From: JAHRAW01 sp965226545
GTDB lineage: Bacteria > Pseudomonadota > Gammaproteobacteria > Arenicellales > Poriferihabitantaceae
NCBI GenBank assembly: GCA_965226545.1
Contig: OZ245364.1
Coordinates: 1,736,001-1,800,000 of the forward strand
DNA length: 64,000 nt
Direction: 5' to 3'
The notes under the pieces are model-generated. The model did not search any database and was not told the DNA's origin. It saw only the letters and a list, made by a program, of their open reading frames with translations. Each line of letters starts with the position of its first letter. Position 1 is the first letter of the stretch. Positions 53,289 through 61,421 of this stretch are shown here, piece after piece. The translations under genes and the position numbers were made by a program.

Positions 53289-53887
53289 ATAAAACCGTTC
53301 TATACACTGTCGGCCACTCCACGCATGAAACCAAAGCGTTTATTGCGCTGTTAAAACAGCACGACATCACCGCCTTGTGTGATGTTCGTTCACAGCCGTA
53401 CAGCCGCTACAACCCGCAATACAACCGCGAAACCTTAAAAGGCGAAATCAAAATGCACGGCATTCATTATGTTTATCTCGGCAAGGAACTCGGGGCGCGC
53501 AGCGACAATGCGCAATGTTATGCAAACGGACAAGTGCAGTTTGCGCGGTTGGCGCGCGATGAAACATTTCAGCGCGGCTTAACGCGATTGCGCAACGGTG
53601 CAAGCGAACATAAAATTGCATTGATGTGCGCCGAGAAGGACCCGTTGGATTGTCATCGAATGATTTTGGTAACGCGGCAATTGCGCGGGGAATTTTCCGT
53701 GCATCACATTTGCGCCGACGGTGCAATCGAAACCAATCAACAAGCCGAGCATCGTCTGATGAAATTGGTCGGCATCCACCCGTCGGCGTTAATTGCCGAC
53801 GAAGACAACATCGCCGCCGCGTACGACAAACGCGGTGAACGAATTGCATACAAACGCGACGCCGGCAAATCTGAATCATCGAAATGA
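53285..53887 (+). CDS. DUF488 family protein A
   Basis: The 200-residue cytoplasmic protein has the DUF488 signature: a TVGHSTHETKAFI start, DVRSQPYSRYNPQYN (about 33-47) and CAEKDPLDCHR with two Cys and His. The family has no settled biochemical function; the Cys/His cluster suggests a catalytic or metal-related role. The last bases overlap the start of a second DUF488 gene (ATGA), so the two form an operon and perhaps a complex. There is no good ribosome-binding site directly before ATG 53285. Confidence 0.85.
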   Translation: MNKTVLYTVGHSTHETKAFIALLKQHDITALCDVRSQPYSRYNPQYNRETLKGEIKMHGIHYVYLGKELGARSDNAQCYANGQVQFARLARDETFQRGLTRLRNGASEHKIALMCAEKDPLDCHRMILVTRQLRGEFSVHHICADGAIETNQQAEHRLMKLVGIHPSALIADEDNIAAAYDKRGERIAYKRDAGKSESSK

Positions 53888-54330
53888 ACATCGACCTCTA
53901 CACCATCGGCTTCACTCAAAAGAAGGCGCAGGAATTTTTTGGCAAACTGCAATCGGCCGGCGTTAAGCGGGTGTTGGATGTGCGGTTGAACAATGTTTCG
54001 CAATTGTCCGGTTTTGCCAAGCGTGATGATTTGGCTTATTTTTTGCGGCAAATCGGCGCGATGGAGTATTTGCATTTAACCGAGTTGGCGCCGACGCGCG
54101 ACATTTTGGATGCGTATAAAAAACACAAGGGCGAATGGGCGGAGTATGAAAAACAATTTCTTGCATTGATGACGCAGCGGCGCATCGAAGATACGTTGGA
54201 TAAAAAGATGATGCATGACGGTTGTTTGTTGTGCAGCGAACACCAACCGCATCATTGCCATCGACGATTGGTCGCCGAATATCTGCGGGAAAAATGGGGC
54301 GGTGAAATGCGGGTTACGCATTTGCTTTGA
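53884..54330 (+). CDS. DUF488 family protein B
   Basis: The 148-residue protein is a shorter DUF488 member: LYTIGFTQKKAQEFFGKL at the start, RVLDVRLNN, and CLLCSEHQPHHCHRRLVAEYL at the end, keeping the CHR motif. It overlaps gene A by 4 bases and precedes htpX by 89 bases. Two non-identical DUF488 proteins in one operon suggest a heteromer or stepwise action on a shared substrate, which is inference only. Confidence 0.85.
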   Translation: MNIDLYTIGFTQKKAQEFFGKLQSAGVKRVLDVRLNNVSQLSGFAKRDDLAYFLRQIGAMEYLHLTELAPTRDILDAYKKHKGEWAEYEKQFLALMTQRRIEDTLDKKMMHDGCLLCSEHQPHHCHRRLVAEYLREKWGGEMRVTHLL

Positions 54331-54419
54331 GCGATGCATCGGCGGCGGTTGCGATGCGCATGGGTTGTTGGGATTGGGTACAATCGCATGCATGAGTTAA
54401 CTTCATCGAGTAAACAAAA

Positions 54420-55316
54420 ATGTTCACGCGAATCGTTTTATTTTTGTTGACCAACATTGCGGTGCTGATTGTGTTGAGCGTCACCGCAAAATTGTTTGGC
54501 ATCGAGCCGGTTTTACACGCGCACACCGGAATAAGCCTCTTCGGGTTGTTGTTGTTCTCCGCGGCGGTTGGCATGTTGGGCGCGTTGATTTCCTGTGCGC
54601 TGTCCAAGCCGATGGCAAAGCGCATGATGCGCGTGCGCCTTATCGACGCGGACGCAACCAACGACCGCGAACGTCGGCTGTGCAACACGGTGCGCCGTCA
54701 AGCCGAGATGGCCGGCATCGGCATGCCCGAAGTCGGCATCTTTGCATCGGCGCAACCCAATGCATTCGCCACCGGAATGTTTCGCAATAACGCGCTGGTC
54801 GCCGTCAGCGAAGGCTTGCTCGAAAAATTAACCGCCGACGAAGTCGAAGCGGTGCTCGCGCATGAAGTCACGCATGTCGCCAACGGCGATATGGTCACGC
54901 TCAGTTTAATACAGGGCGTGGTCAACACTTTCGTCATATTCTTCTCGCGGATTATCGGCATATTGGTCGCGCAAATTTTATTTCGCGGTCAACGCGGCGG
55001 CTATCAAATCGGCTATTTCATCTGCTCGCTGGTCGCGCAAATCGTGCTGTCGGTGTTGGCGACGATGATTGTGATGCGGTTTTCACGCCAACGCGAATTC
55101 CGCGCCGACCAAGGCGGCGCAAAACTCGCCGGCCGCGCCAAGATGATTTCCGCCTTGCGCCGCCTGCAAAACGCCACCGAACCCGAAGCCGAATTGCCGA
55201 AAGCCATCGAAGCCGCCGGCATCACCGGCGCGCGCAACGGCGGTTGGCGGCGGTTGTTTATGAGTCATCCGCCGTTGGAGGAACGGATTCGGGCTTTGCA
55301 AGAATATGAGTGCTAA
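54420..55316 (+). CDS. htpX: membrane zinc protease HtpX
   Basis: HtpX is an inner-membrane M48 metalloprotease of quality control. Two N-terminal membrane helices (about 5-22 and 38-60), VLAHEVTHVANGD with the HExxH zinc site, two further helices (about 160-215) and the third-ligand segment FRADQGGAKLAG are all present. Length 298 is normal. A TACAAT -10-like element lies about 40 bases upstream; a heat-shock promoter is not evident. Confidence 0.95.
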   Translation: MFTRIVLFLLTNIAVLIVLSVTAKLFGIEPVLHAHTGISLFGLLLFSAAVGMLGALISCALSKPMAKRMMRVRLIDADATNDRERRLCNTVRRQAEMAGIGMPEVGIFASAQPNAFATGMFRNNALVAVSEGLLEKLTADEVEAVLAHEVTHVANGDMVTLSLIQGVVNTFVIFFSRIIGILVAQILFRGQRGGYQIGYFICSLVAQIVLSVLATMIVMRFSRQREFRADQGGAKLAGRAKMISALRRLQNATEPEAELPKAIEAAGITGARNGGWRRLFMSHPPLEERIRALQEYEC

Positions 55317-55365
55317 TTTTGTATAACCATTTGATGTTTTTTTATAAAAAATTGTGAGAATGTGC

Positions 55366-55394
55366 TTGACTTCTGGATGCTTTGATTACATAAT
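55366..55394 (+). promoter_or_regulatory. strong sigma-70 promoter of the 55432 gene
   Basis: TTGACT and CATAAT are separated by exactly 17 bases. Each matches the consensus at five of six positions. It lies inside the upstream part of the open frame that begins at 55354, which supports ATG 55432 as the true start. Confidence 0.75.
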
Positions 55395-55431
55395 TCCAAA
55401 CTCACTTAACTCAAATATTGAGGCATCTATT

Positions 55432-55845
55432 ATGTATATTCAACTGCAAGTTAATGAACAAATCTGCACTCGGCTTGCCGCTTACGCATCCAAGAAAGAT
55501 ATTTCTTGGGAAGCGGCAATTGACGACTTGCTTACGAAATGTGAGCAAGAAAACTTATCGCGCTCCGTCGAGCCGCGTGCAGTTTCCGAAGATGAGCCAA
55601 TTGAACTTGTCTTCCATCCCCACAGCAAACGAGAATTTAAACGTCTCCTTATGCAGCAAAAGCAGGCGTTTGTCCGGCGGTGGTATGAAAACGGTTCGCA
55701 TAGTGACCATATCTGGAACGCAAGCAACTTCACTGTACATTCCGATTTGGTTGGCAATCTGCGAACCGGTTATGCCCAACGCACTCGGTGCCTTAAAGAG
55801 GGCGTCGTAAAAGTGGAGGTTTCCATTGAGCCGTTTGCCAACTAA
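55432..55845 (+). CDS. hypothetical protein (137 residues)
   Basis: The product is not recognised. It begins MYIQLQVNEQICTRLAAYA with a predicted short strand and helices up to about residue 45, which could be a small DNA-binding or dimerisation region. Its second half (WNASNFTVHSDLVGNLRTGY) is basic and aromatic. There is no membrane segment. The start is set by the promoter at 55366. The DNA is AT-richer and the codon use less GC-biased than the flanking genes, suggesting transfer. It ends 32 bases before a strong inverted repeat. Confidence 0.65.
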   Translation: MYIQLQVNEQICTRLAAYASKKDISWEAAIDDLLTKCEQENLSRSVEPRAVSEDEPIELVFHPHSKREFKRLLMQQKQAFVRRWYENGSHSDHIWNASNFTVHSDLVGNLRTGYAQRTRCLKEGVVKVEVSIEPFAN

Positions 55846-55877
55846 TGCGCTTGCAGTTGGCGCGTCACCGGCGCTTC

Positions 55878-55908
55878 AGTTTTGCCCGCCAATGCGGCGG
55901 GCAAAACT
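55878..55908. repeat. perfect 13-bp inverted repeat
   Basis: AGTTTTGCCCGCC and GGCGGGCAAAACT flank loop AATGC. There is no T-run after it on either strand, so it is not a standard terminator; it could be an mRNA-stabilising hairpin or a protein site. Confidence 0.8.
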
Positions 55909-56001
55909 ACCGCTTGGAATCCCAAGGTTGCCAAAAACCCGGACGGTTGCGGCACCCTCTAATTGATTTATTTACTTCACTACTTATTCGGAGAAAACCG
56001 T

Positions 56002-56343
56002 ATGACGAACAAAGAATTCATCGCTTCCGCATGGCGCAATAACTCGCTCGGTCACAAAACCGGTGCAGTCTTTGGTGTTTCGATTAATGTTTCCGGGCAC
56101 AACATCCTCGAACAGATACTCGGATTACAAACACCCAACAAAGTCGAATTGCGAATCGATGGTGACTGGGTTTCCATCAATATCACTGACACTTTTTGGA
56201 CAACCTGCCCCGAATGGCGCAAAAAAGAAATCGGCGCTTGGTTAATCGCAAACAAGCGCGACGACTGGGAACTCAACAACCCTACGAAAATTCGCGTAAC
56301 GCATTTAGGCGACAATCGATTCGCGCTTGCGTTTGCTGATTAA
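56002..56343 (+). CDS. hypothetical protein (113 residues)
   Basis: Not recognised. The product starts MTNKEFIASAWRNNSLGHKTGAVFGV and has alternating strands to about residue 55, then ITDTFWTTCPEWRKKEIGAWLI and a C-terminal strand DNRFALAFAD, so a compact alpha/beta protein without membrane segments is expected. GGAG lies 8 bases before ATG 56002, which is preferred over the upstream ATG 55963. It may be co-transcribed with the 55432 gene across the inverted repeat. Function unknown. Confidence 0.65.
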   Translation: MTNKEFIASAWRNNSLGHKTGAVFGVSINVSGHNILEQILGLQTPNKVELRIDGDWVSINITDTFWTTCPEWRKKEIGAWLIANKRDDWELNNPTKIRVTHLGDNRFALAFAD

Positions 56344-56379
56344 ATGCCCGCAAAAGAAAATCGTCACACACCACAAAAA

Positions 56380-57231
56380 TCACTTCGCCCCATTCGCCCG
56401 CAACACCGCCTTCACCGCCTCCCCCTCCGCCGACTCCAACGTCGTCTCGCCGTTTTCATTAACCGTATTCACCTCCGCCCCATTCGCAAGCAGCAACTCC
56501 ACCATCTCGAGCGCGGCGTTTTCCGCGGCGTGTTGTAGCGGCGTTCGGCCCAATGCATCGCGAAAGTTCAATTTGGCGCCGTTGGCGAGCAGAAGTTCGG
56601 CCAGTGCCACGGCGTTTTTGGGGGCGGCCCAGTGCAATGCCGTGTCGCCGAGGTTGTTTCGTGCGTTGACATCGGCGCCGTTGGCGATTAATACGCGCGC
56701 CGCGGCGGGGGCGTCCAAGGCGATGGAAACTTGCAGCGCGGTTAAGCCGTTGTTGTCGTTGGCGTCGACGGCGACGTTGTTATCGATGAGCAATTGACAC
56801 ACTTCGGCGTGATTGTTCCAAGCGGCCCAGTGCAACACCGTCGCGCCGTTTTTTTCGCGCAGGGCGAGGTTTGCGCCGTGGGCGATTAAGCGTTGCACGG
56901 CATCAAAGGCGCCGTTGCGAGCGGCGAAAAACAGCGGGGTGTTGTCGCGGTTATCGATGGCGTCGACTTGCGCGCCGTGAGCGATGAGCGCATCGATTAA
57001 CGCGACCGCATTGAATTGCGCGGCGATGTGCAGCGGCGTCTCGTTGGCTTTGTTGGTTTCGCGCACATCCGCGCCGTTTTGTATCAGGCGATTGGCTTTT
57101 GCGGTGTCGCCGTCGGCGATGGCGTCGAACAATCGCGAACCGGCCAAGGCGGTTGTGCATACGGCGGTCGTCAACAACATTAACAGCGCAATTGATGCCC
57201 AGTTGATTGGAGTGCTGATTGGATTGCTCAT
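56380..57231 (-). CDS. exported ankyrin-repeat protein
   Basis: An N-terminal signal peptide (IALLMLLTTAVCTTALA, cleaved near residue 31) is followed by about seven ankyrin repeats of 33 residues up to the C-terminus, with repeated TPLHIAA, ATVLHWAA, TALHWAA and TPLQHAA cores and GADV/GA turns. It should be a periplasmic or secreted protein-binding scaffold. GAGG lies 8 bases before the ATG. Its partners cannot be read; nothing in the convergent neighbour suggests a role. Confidence 0.88.
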   Translation of the reverse strand: MSNPISTPINWASIALLMLLTTAVCTTALAGSRLFDAIADGDTAKANRLIQNGADVRETNKANETPLHIAAQFNAVALIDALIAHGAQVDAIDNRDNTPLFFAARNGAFDAVQRLIAHGANLALREKNGATVLHWAAWNNHAEVCQLLIDNNVAVDANDNNGLTALQVSIALDAPAAARVLIANGADVNARNNLGDTALHWAAPKNAVALAELLLANGAKLNFRDALGRTPLQHAAENAALEMVELLLANGAEVNTVNENGETTLESAEGEAVKAVLRANGAK

Positions 57232-57368
57232 TGGATTGCCTCGAGTGGAATGCGCCCGATTTTACGCCCAAACGCCGCGCATATCGCCGCCGCCGAACTG
57301 TTATAATCGCGCCGCAATATTTTTGTGCGGGTTTTTTGTACAGCCCGCTTTTGTGCGATTTATTTTTG

Positions 57369-57374
57369 TATAAT
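57369..57374 (+). promoter_or_regulatory. -10 element of a candidate promoter for the 57495 lyase genes
   Basis: A perfect TATAAT lies 120 bases upstream of the first lyase gene, with only a weak -35. The leader between contains CTTAACCTTTGCACA-type sequence without obvious structure. Confidence 0.4.
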
Positions 57375-57494
57375 TAATTTGCACCCTTTAACATTTGTGC
57401 GATTTACTTTTATACGATTGATTGATACAACTTAACCTTTGCACAAAACTTATTAACATCGATACACCATAACTTCCACCGTAACGCCAACGAA

Positions 57495-57794
57495 ATGAAC
57501 GCCGCCACCCAACCGCCGGATTTTTTAATACACGACGCGCACGACGATGTCGGCGTGGTCGTCGTCGAAGAGATTGACGCCGGGCAACAGTTAACCGGCT
57601 GGTGCATGGAAACCGACGAGACCGTCACGGTCAAAACGCTCGAGCCGATTCCGCTTGGGCATAAGATTGCGTTGCGCGACATTAAGACCGGCGAGGATGT
57701 CATTAAATACGGCGAAATCATCGGGCGCGCGGTTGCCGATATTGCAACCGGCGCGCATCTGCATGTACACAACACCAAAACCAAAAAGTGGTGA
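57495..57794 (+). CDS. suyA: SAF-domain small subunit of a UxaA/SuyAB-type lyase
   Basis: The 99-residue protein is a stand-alone SAF domain: FLIHDAHDDVGVVVVEEI, then PIPLGHKIALRDIKTGEDVIKYGEIIG and the end HLHVHNTKTKKW with the His of the active-site region. In this family the small subunit pairs with a larger one to eliminate water (altronate/galactarate) or sulfite (sulfolactate). Its stop is 5 bases before the preferred start of the large subunit. Sequence resembles SuyA of (2R)-sulfolactate sulfo-lyase as I know it, but altronate-type substrates are not excluded. Confidence 0.75.
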   Translation: MNAATQPPDFLIHDAHDDVGVVVVEEIDAGQQLTGWCMETDETVTVKTLEPIPLGHKIALRDIKTGEDVIKYGEIIGRAVADIATGAHLHVHNTKTKKW

Positions 57795-57799
57795 TCGAT

Positions 57800-58987
57800 A
57801 TGTCCGCCAATAAACCCGCAACGCCGCCGAGCATCCTCGGCTATCGCCGCGAAAATAAACGCGTCGGCATCCGCAATCATGTGGTGATTTTGCCGCTCGA
57901 CGATTTATCCAACGCCGCCTGCGAAGCGGTCGCCAACCACATTCACGGCACGATGGCGATACCGCACGCCTATGGTCGGCTGCAATTCGGCGAGGATTTG
58001 CAACTGCACTTCCGCACATTGATTGGCACCGGCGCGAATCCCAACGTGGCGGCGGTGATTGTCATCGGCATCGAGCCGGAATGGACGCAAGTCATCGTCG
58101 ACGGCATCGCCGAGAGCGGCAAACCGGTGCGCGGGTTTTCGATTGAACGGCACGGCGACATCAACACGATTGCGATGGCCAGCCGCACGGCAAAGGAATA
58201 TGTGCATTGGGCGTCCGAATTGCGTCGCACCGAATGTTCGCTGGCGGATGTTTGGGTGTCGCATAAATGCGGCGAATCCGACACGACTTCGGGGATTGCG
58301 GCCAATCCGACGGTCGGCAATTTCGTCGACAAAACCGACGCCATGGGCGTGACCAACTGTTTCAGCGAAACCTCCGAGATTACCGGCGGCGAACATTTGT
58401 GCCGAGCGCGCGCGATTGATGAAAAAATCGGCGATAAATGGTACGCCACTTGGAAGGCGTACATGGACGAAGTCATCGAGCCGCACAAGACTTCCGATTT
58501 ATCCGACAGCCAGCCGACCAAAGGCAACATCGCCGGCGGCTTGACCACGATTGAAGAAAAGGCGCTCGGCAATTTGCAAAAAATTGGCAAGCGCGCGAAA
58601 TATATCGATGTCCTCGAGCCGGCCGAGACTCCGAACAAAGGCGCGGGGTTGTATTTTATGGACACCTCCTCGGCCGCCGCCGAATGCGTTACGCTCAAAG
58701 CCGCCGCCGGGTTTGTCGTGCATTGTTTCCCCACCGGACAAGGCAACATCATCGGCAACCCGATTGAGCCGGTGATTAAAATCACCGCCAACCCGCGCAC
58801 CATGCGCACGATGAGCGAACATGTCGATGTCGATGTATCGAAATTGTTGCGCCGCGAGATGAACATGGACGAAGCCGGCGATGCGTTGCTGGATATGGTG
58901 GTGCGCACCTGCAACGGACGATTGACCGCCGCCGAAGCGTTGGGGCATCGTGAGTTTGTGTTGACCAAGTTGTATCGAAGCGCGTAG
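57800..58987 (+). CDS. suyB: large subunit of a UxaA/SuyAB-type lyase, probably (2R)-sulfolactate sulfo-lyase
   Basis: The 395-residue protein has the GD_AH/UxaA C-terminal fold: KRVGIRNHVVILPLDDLSNA, SHKCGESDTTSGIAANPTVGN with the cluster Cys, DLSDSQPTKGNIAGGLTTIE and VVHCFPTGQGNIIGNPIEPV. Together with the SAF subunit it should split (2R)-3-sulfolactate into pyruvate and sulfite, a late step in organosulfonate breakdown; the CGESDTTSG and GNIAGGLTTIEEKALGN segments fit SuyB better than altronate dehydratase. ATG 57800 is preferred with GGTGAT upstream; GTG 57788 would overlap suyA. A TRAP transporter follows. No sulfite exporter or sulfolactate dehydrogenase is in view. Confidence 0.72.
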   Translation: MSANKPATPPSILGYRRENKRVGIRNHVVILPLDDLSNAACEAVANHIHGTMAIPHAYGRLQFGEDLQLHFRTLIGTGANPNVAAVIVIGIEPEWTQVIVDGIAESGKPVRGFSIERHGDINTIAMASRTAKEYVHWASELRRTECSLADVWVSHKCGESDTTSGIAANPTVGNFVDKTDAMGVTNCFSETSEITGGEHLCRARAIDEKIGDKWYATWKAYMDEVIEPHKTSDLSDSQPTKGNIAGGLTTIEEKALGNLQKIGKRAKYIDVLEPAETPNKGAGLYFMDTSSAAAECVTLKAAAGFVVHCFPTGQGNIIGNPIEPVIKITANPRTMRTMSEHVDVDVSKLLRREMNMDEAGDALLDMVVRTCNGRLTAAEALGHREFVLTKLYRSA

Positions 58988-59017
58988 CGTTGTATTGCGC
59001 TTTGTTGTTTTTGTTTT
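58978..59017 (+). terminator. candidate terminator of the lyase genes
   Basis: A 6-bp stem AAGCGC/GCGCTT with a 13-base loop overlaps the stop codon and is followed by a T-rich stretch (TGTTGTTTTTGTTTTTTT). The stem is short. Confidence 0.4.
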
Positions 59018-59092
59018 TTTATTTTACTTAGCCACTTGAGTTTTCTTGCTGTTTAATCGCTACACCAATTCAATGAATGGGGGAATTTAAAA

Positions 59093-60232
59093 ATGTTACG
59101 ACTATTCAAATTGCCGGCAATTGCTTTCGCCATTGTCGGCGCGGTATTTCTGACCGGATGCAGTGAAGACGACAACAAATCCACTTCGCAATCCGCCGAA
59201 GTCGAAAACCGAGTTACCATCCGCGTACAGTCGGTGTTGCCGACCAAGGCCGATGAAATCGTCATGGTCAGAGATTTTGCCGACAACGTCGCCGCCTTGA
59301 CCAACGGTCAAGTCATCATCGAAGTGTTGCCCGACGGCGCAGTCGTCAGCGGGCGCGACATTCTCGATGCAGTCGACAAAGGGCTGGTTGACGGCGGCTT
59401 TGCGTGGACGCATTACTGGTCGGGCAAACACCCGGCTGCGATGCTGTTCGGTTCGCCGGTTGCCGGCGCCGGTGTCGGCATTGACAACATCGCGTTCCTC
59501 TCGTGGTATATGAACGGCGGCGGACGCGAGTTGTATACCCGCTTGTGGGATGAGATGGGCATGAACATCAAAGGCTTGATGTTACAACCGGTCGGCCCCG
59601 AAGCGTTGGGTTGGTTTAAGGAGCCGATTAACAGCATGGAAGATTTTCGCAAATATCGCTTCCGCACCCCGCCGGGCATTCCCGGGCAAACCTATAAAGA
59701 CATCGGCGTCGCCTCAGTGGCGATGGGCGGCGGCGACATTTTGCCGGCGCTCGAAAAAGGCGTGATTGACGCCGCCGAATGGTGCTGCCCGAAACCCGAC
59801 AGCGTGTTTGGTTTCCAAAAGGTGCTGAAGCATTATTATCTGCAGGGCTTGCATCAAGTCGTGGTCAACGCCGACATGTACATCAACAAAGATGTATGGA
59901 ACAAATTAACCGACCGCCAAAAGCGCGCGATGGAAGTCGCCGCCGATGCGTCGTTGATTCGTTCGCTGTCGTATCGCATTTACGAAAACGGCAAGGCGCT
60001 CAAAGACCTCACCGAGAATCACGGCGTCATCCTGCACGACACGCCGGCGGATTATTTTCCGGCATACATGAACGCCGCCAAAGCCAGCCTCGAGAAAAAC
60101 GCCGCAAAAAACGCGTTCTTCAAAGAAGTCTGGGATTCACAAAAAGCCTTCGCCGAAATCGCCGTGCCGTTCTGGGCTGGCGCGCAAACTTCGAATGCGA
60201 AGTTGGGCAAGGCGTTTGCTGACGGTCAATGA
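59093..60232 (+). CDS. dctP: TRAP transporter substrate-binding protein (DctP family) with a lipobox
   Basis: The 379-residue protein has the TRAP solute-receptor fold: VTIRVQSVLPTK at the start of the mature part, PVGPEALGWFKEPINSMEDFRKYRFRTPPG with the Arg that binds the carboxylate of the substrate, and WCCPKPDSVFGFQ. The signal peptide ends LTGC (Cys23), so it should be a lipoprotein, unusual for TRAP receptors of Gram-negative bacteria. GGGGGAA lies 9 bases before the ATG. It sits right after the lyase genes and is closed by a strong terminator. Confidence 0.88.
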   Translation: MLRLFKLPAIAFAIVGAVFLTGCSEDDNKSTSQSAEVENRVTIRVQSVLPTKADEIVMVRDFADNVAALTNGQVIIEVLPDGAVVSGRDILDAVDKGLVDGGFAWTHYWSGKHPAAMLFGSPVAGAGVGIDNIAFLSWYMNGGGRELYTRLWDEMGMNIKGLMLQPVGPEALGWFKEPINSMEDFRKYRFRTPPGIPGQTYKDIGVASVAMGGGDILPALEKGVIDAAEWCCPKPDSVFGFQKVLKHYYLQGLHQVVVNADMYINKDVWNKLTDRQKRAMEVAADASLIRSLSYRIYENGKALKDLTENHGVILHDTPADYFPAYMNAAKASLEKNAAKNAFFKEVWDSQKAFAEIAVPFWAGAQTSNAKLGKAFADGQ

Positions 60233-60257
60233 TTGATTCGTTGAATTGACTGACGGA

Positions 60258-60290
60258 ACTCGACGGGCGTTGTGCCCGTCGAGTTTTTTT
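60258..60290 (+). terminator. rho-independent terminator of dctP
   Basis: A perfect 10-bp stem CTCGACGGGC/GCCCGTCGAG with loop GTTGT is followed by seven T. It separates the receptor gene from the membrane-subunit genes. Confidence 0.93.
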
Positions 60291-60367
60291 ATTGTTTATT
60301 TGTTTACTGTTTTGTTTATTATTTTTTTGTCCCTTATTTTTTTACCATTTTATTGTGTATTTGTTCA

Positions 60368-60691
60368 ATGATGTCCTATCGAAGATTCACCCTAACACTC
60401 GGCTTCTACGGCGAGAAAAAACACCTGTACATGCCGGTGTCGCTCAACGAATGCGCGCGGATATTTCAGCGTGAATGGGAGTCGATAAAGTTGTATTATG
60501 ACGACCGTTGCCTGACCGTGCCGTTGCGGTTTTGTGCGTGGAACAATCGCATCGAATTGGACAGCGAAGAACTTCACCGGTATTTGGATGTCCTCATCGA
60601 CACCAAAAAATGGGATGACAACCGCACCCCGCAAGTAATGTTGTGCCATCGCGGCGACGATGAATTCGAAGTCGTTGGGCGTGTGTTTTAA
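60368..60691 (+). CDS. hypothetical protein (107 residues) between TRAP genes
   Basis: Not recognised. The product starts MMSYRRFTLTLGFYGEKKHLYMPVSLN and consists of alternating strands and helices (ECARIFQREWESIKLYY, CAWNNRIELDSEELHRYLDVLI), a small soluble alpha/beta protein. The frame is open further upstream to 60272, but that part crosses the dctP terminator and encodes only Phe/Tyr/Cys runs, so ATG 60368 is chosen. It lies between the TRAP receptor and the membrane subunits in the same direction; a link to transport is not evident. Confidence 0.6.
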   Translation: MMSYRRFTLTLGFYGEKKHLYMPVSLNECARIFQREWESIKLYYDDRCLTVPLRFCAWNNRIELDSEELHRYLDVLIDTKKWDDNRTPQVMLCHRGDDEFEVVGRVF

Positions 60692-60722
60692 GAAGTTAAA
60701 GTCACAATTAAAAGTTACCTTG

Positions 60723-60761
60723 ATAAGTTACTTTTATAAGTTACTTTTATAAGTTACAATC
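60723..60761. repeat. 13-bp tandem array, three units
   Basis: ATAAGTTACTTTT occurs twice and a third time as ATAAGTTACAATC, just before the TRAP membrane-subunit genes. Confidence 0.8.
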
Positions 60762-60809
60762 ACCCAATCAAAATTAAATCAAAATTAATTAAACCCAACA
60801 CCAACGACC

Positions 60810-61421
60810 ATGCCGGAACAAATCGACCCGTCGAAACTCGACACCGCCGACGAACTCATCGCCGAGCGGCGCGGTGTGACCGCGCAACTGCCCGCCGACA
60901 TGCCGACTTGGATGGCGGCGACGATACGCGCGATTGATGCGTTTAGTTTTGCCACCGGGCGCGTGGTCTGTTGGCTGTTGTTGCCGCTGGGGTTGGCGAT
61001 GGTTTATGAAGTCATCGCGCGCAAATATTTTCTCGCGCCGACCATGTGGGCGTACGACATCAGCCGAATGTTTTACGGCGCATTATTTATGCTCGGCGCG
61101 GCGTATGCATTGATGCGCGGCGTGCATATCCGCGCCGATTTTTTATATCGCAACTGGTCGGCGCGCGCACAAGGCGTAATTGACGCGACGCTGTATCTCA
61201 CCTTCTATTTCCCCGGCTTGATGGTGTTTTTGTGGACTTCCATCGATTACGCCTGGCTGGCAATTGAACGCGGCGAACGCGGCATGGACACCGCATGGAT
61301 GCCGTACATGGGCCCGGTCAAATCGGTGTTGCCGATTGGCGCGGTGTTGCTGTTGATACAAGGCGTATCCGAAACCTTAAAAAGCGTTTACGCCGCGCGC
61401 CATAATCGGTGGCCGACATGA
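60810..61421 (+). CDS. dctQ: TRAP transporter small membrane subunit (DctQ family)
   Basis: The 203-residue inner-membrane protein has four hydrophobic helices (about 52-72, 88-106, 127-147, 170-192) after a 40-residue cytoplasmic leader. The DctQ features YEVIARKYFLAPTMWAYDISRMFYGALFMLGAAYALMRGVHIRADFLY are complete. It links the receptor to the large subunit DctM. Its stop overlaps the dctM start as ATGA, so both are translated together. Confidence 0.92.
   Translation: MPEQIDPSKLDTADELIAERRGVTAQLPADMPTWMAATIRAIDAFSFATGRVVCWLLLPLGLAMVYEVIARKYFLAPTMWAYDISRMFYGALFMLGAAYALMRGVHIRADFLYRNWSARAQGVIDATLYLTFYFPGLMVFLWTSIDYAWLAIERGERGMDTAWMPYMGPVKSVLPIGAVLLLIQGVSETLKSVYAARHNRWPT

Noticed and set aside
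55878..55908. Terminator at the 13-bp inverted repeat
   Set aside because: The T-rich part is in the left arm and no T-run follows on either strand.
57495..58987. Altronate dehydratase (UxaA) as the product
   Set aside because: The family is right, but the large-subunit segments and the TRAP context fit sulfolactate sulfo-lyase better; kept as an alternative only.
60272..60367. N-terminal extension of the 60368 gene as a membrane segment
   Set aside because: The Phe/Tyr/Cys run is the translated T-tract of the dctP terminator and following AT-rich DNA.
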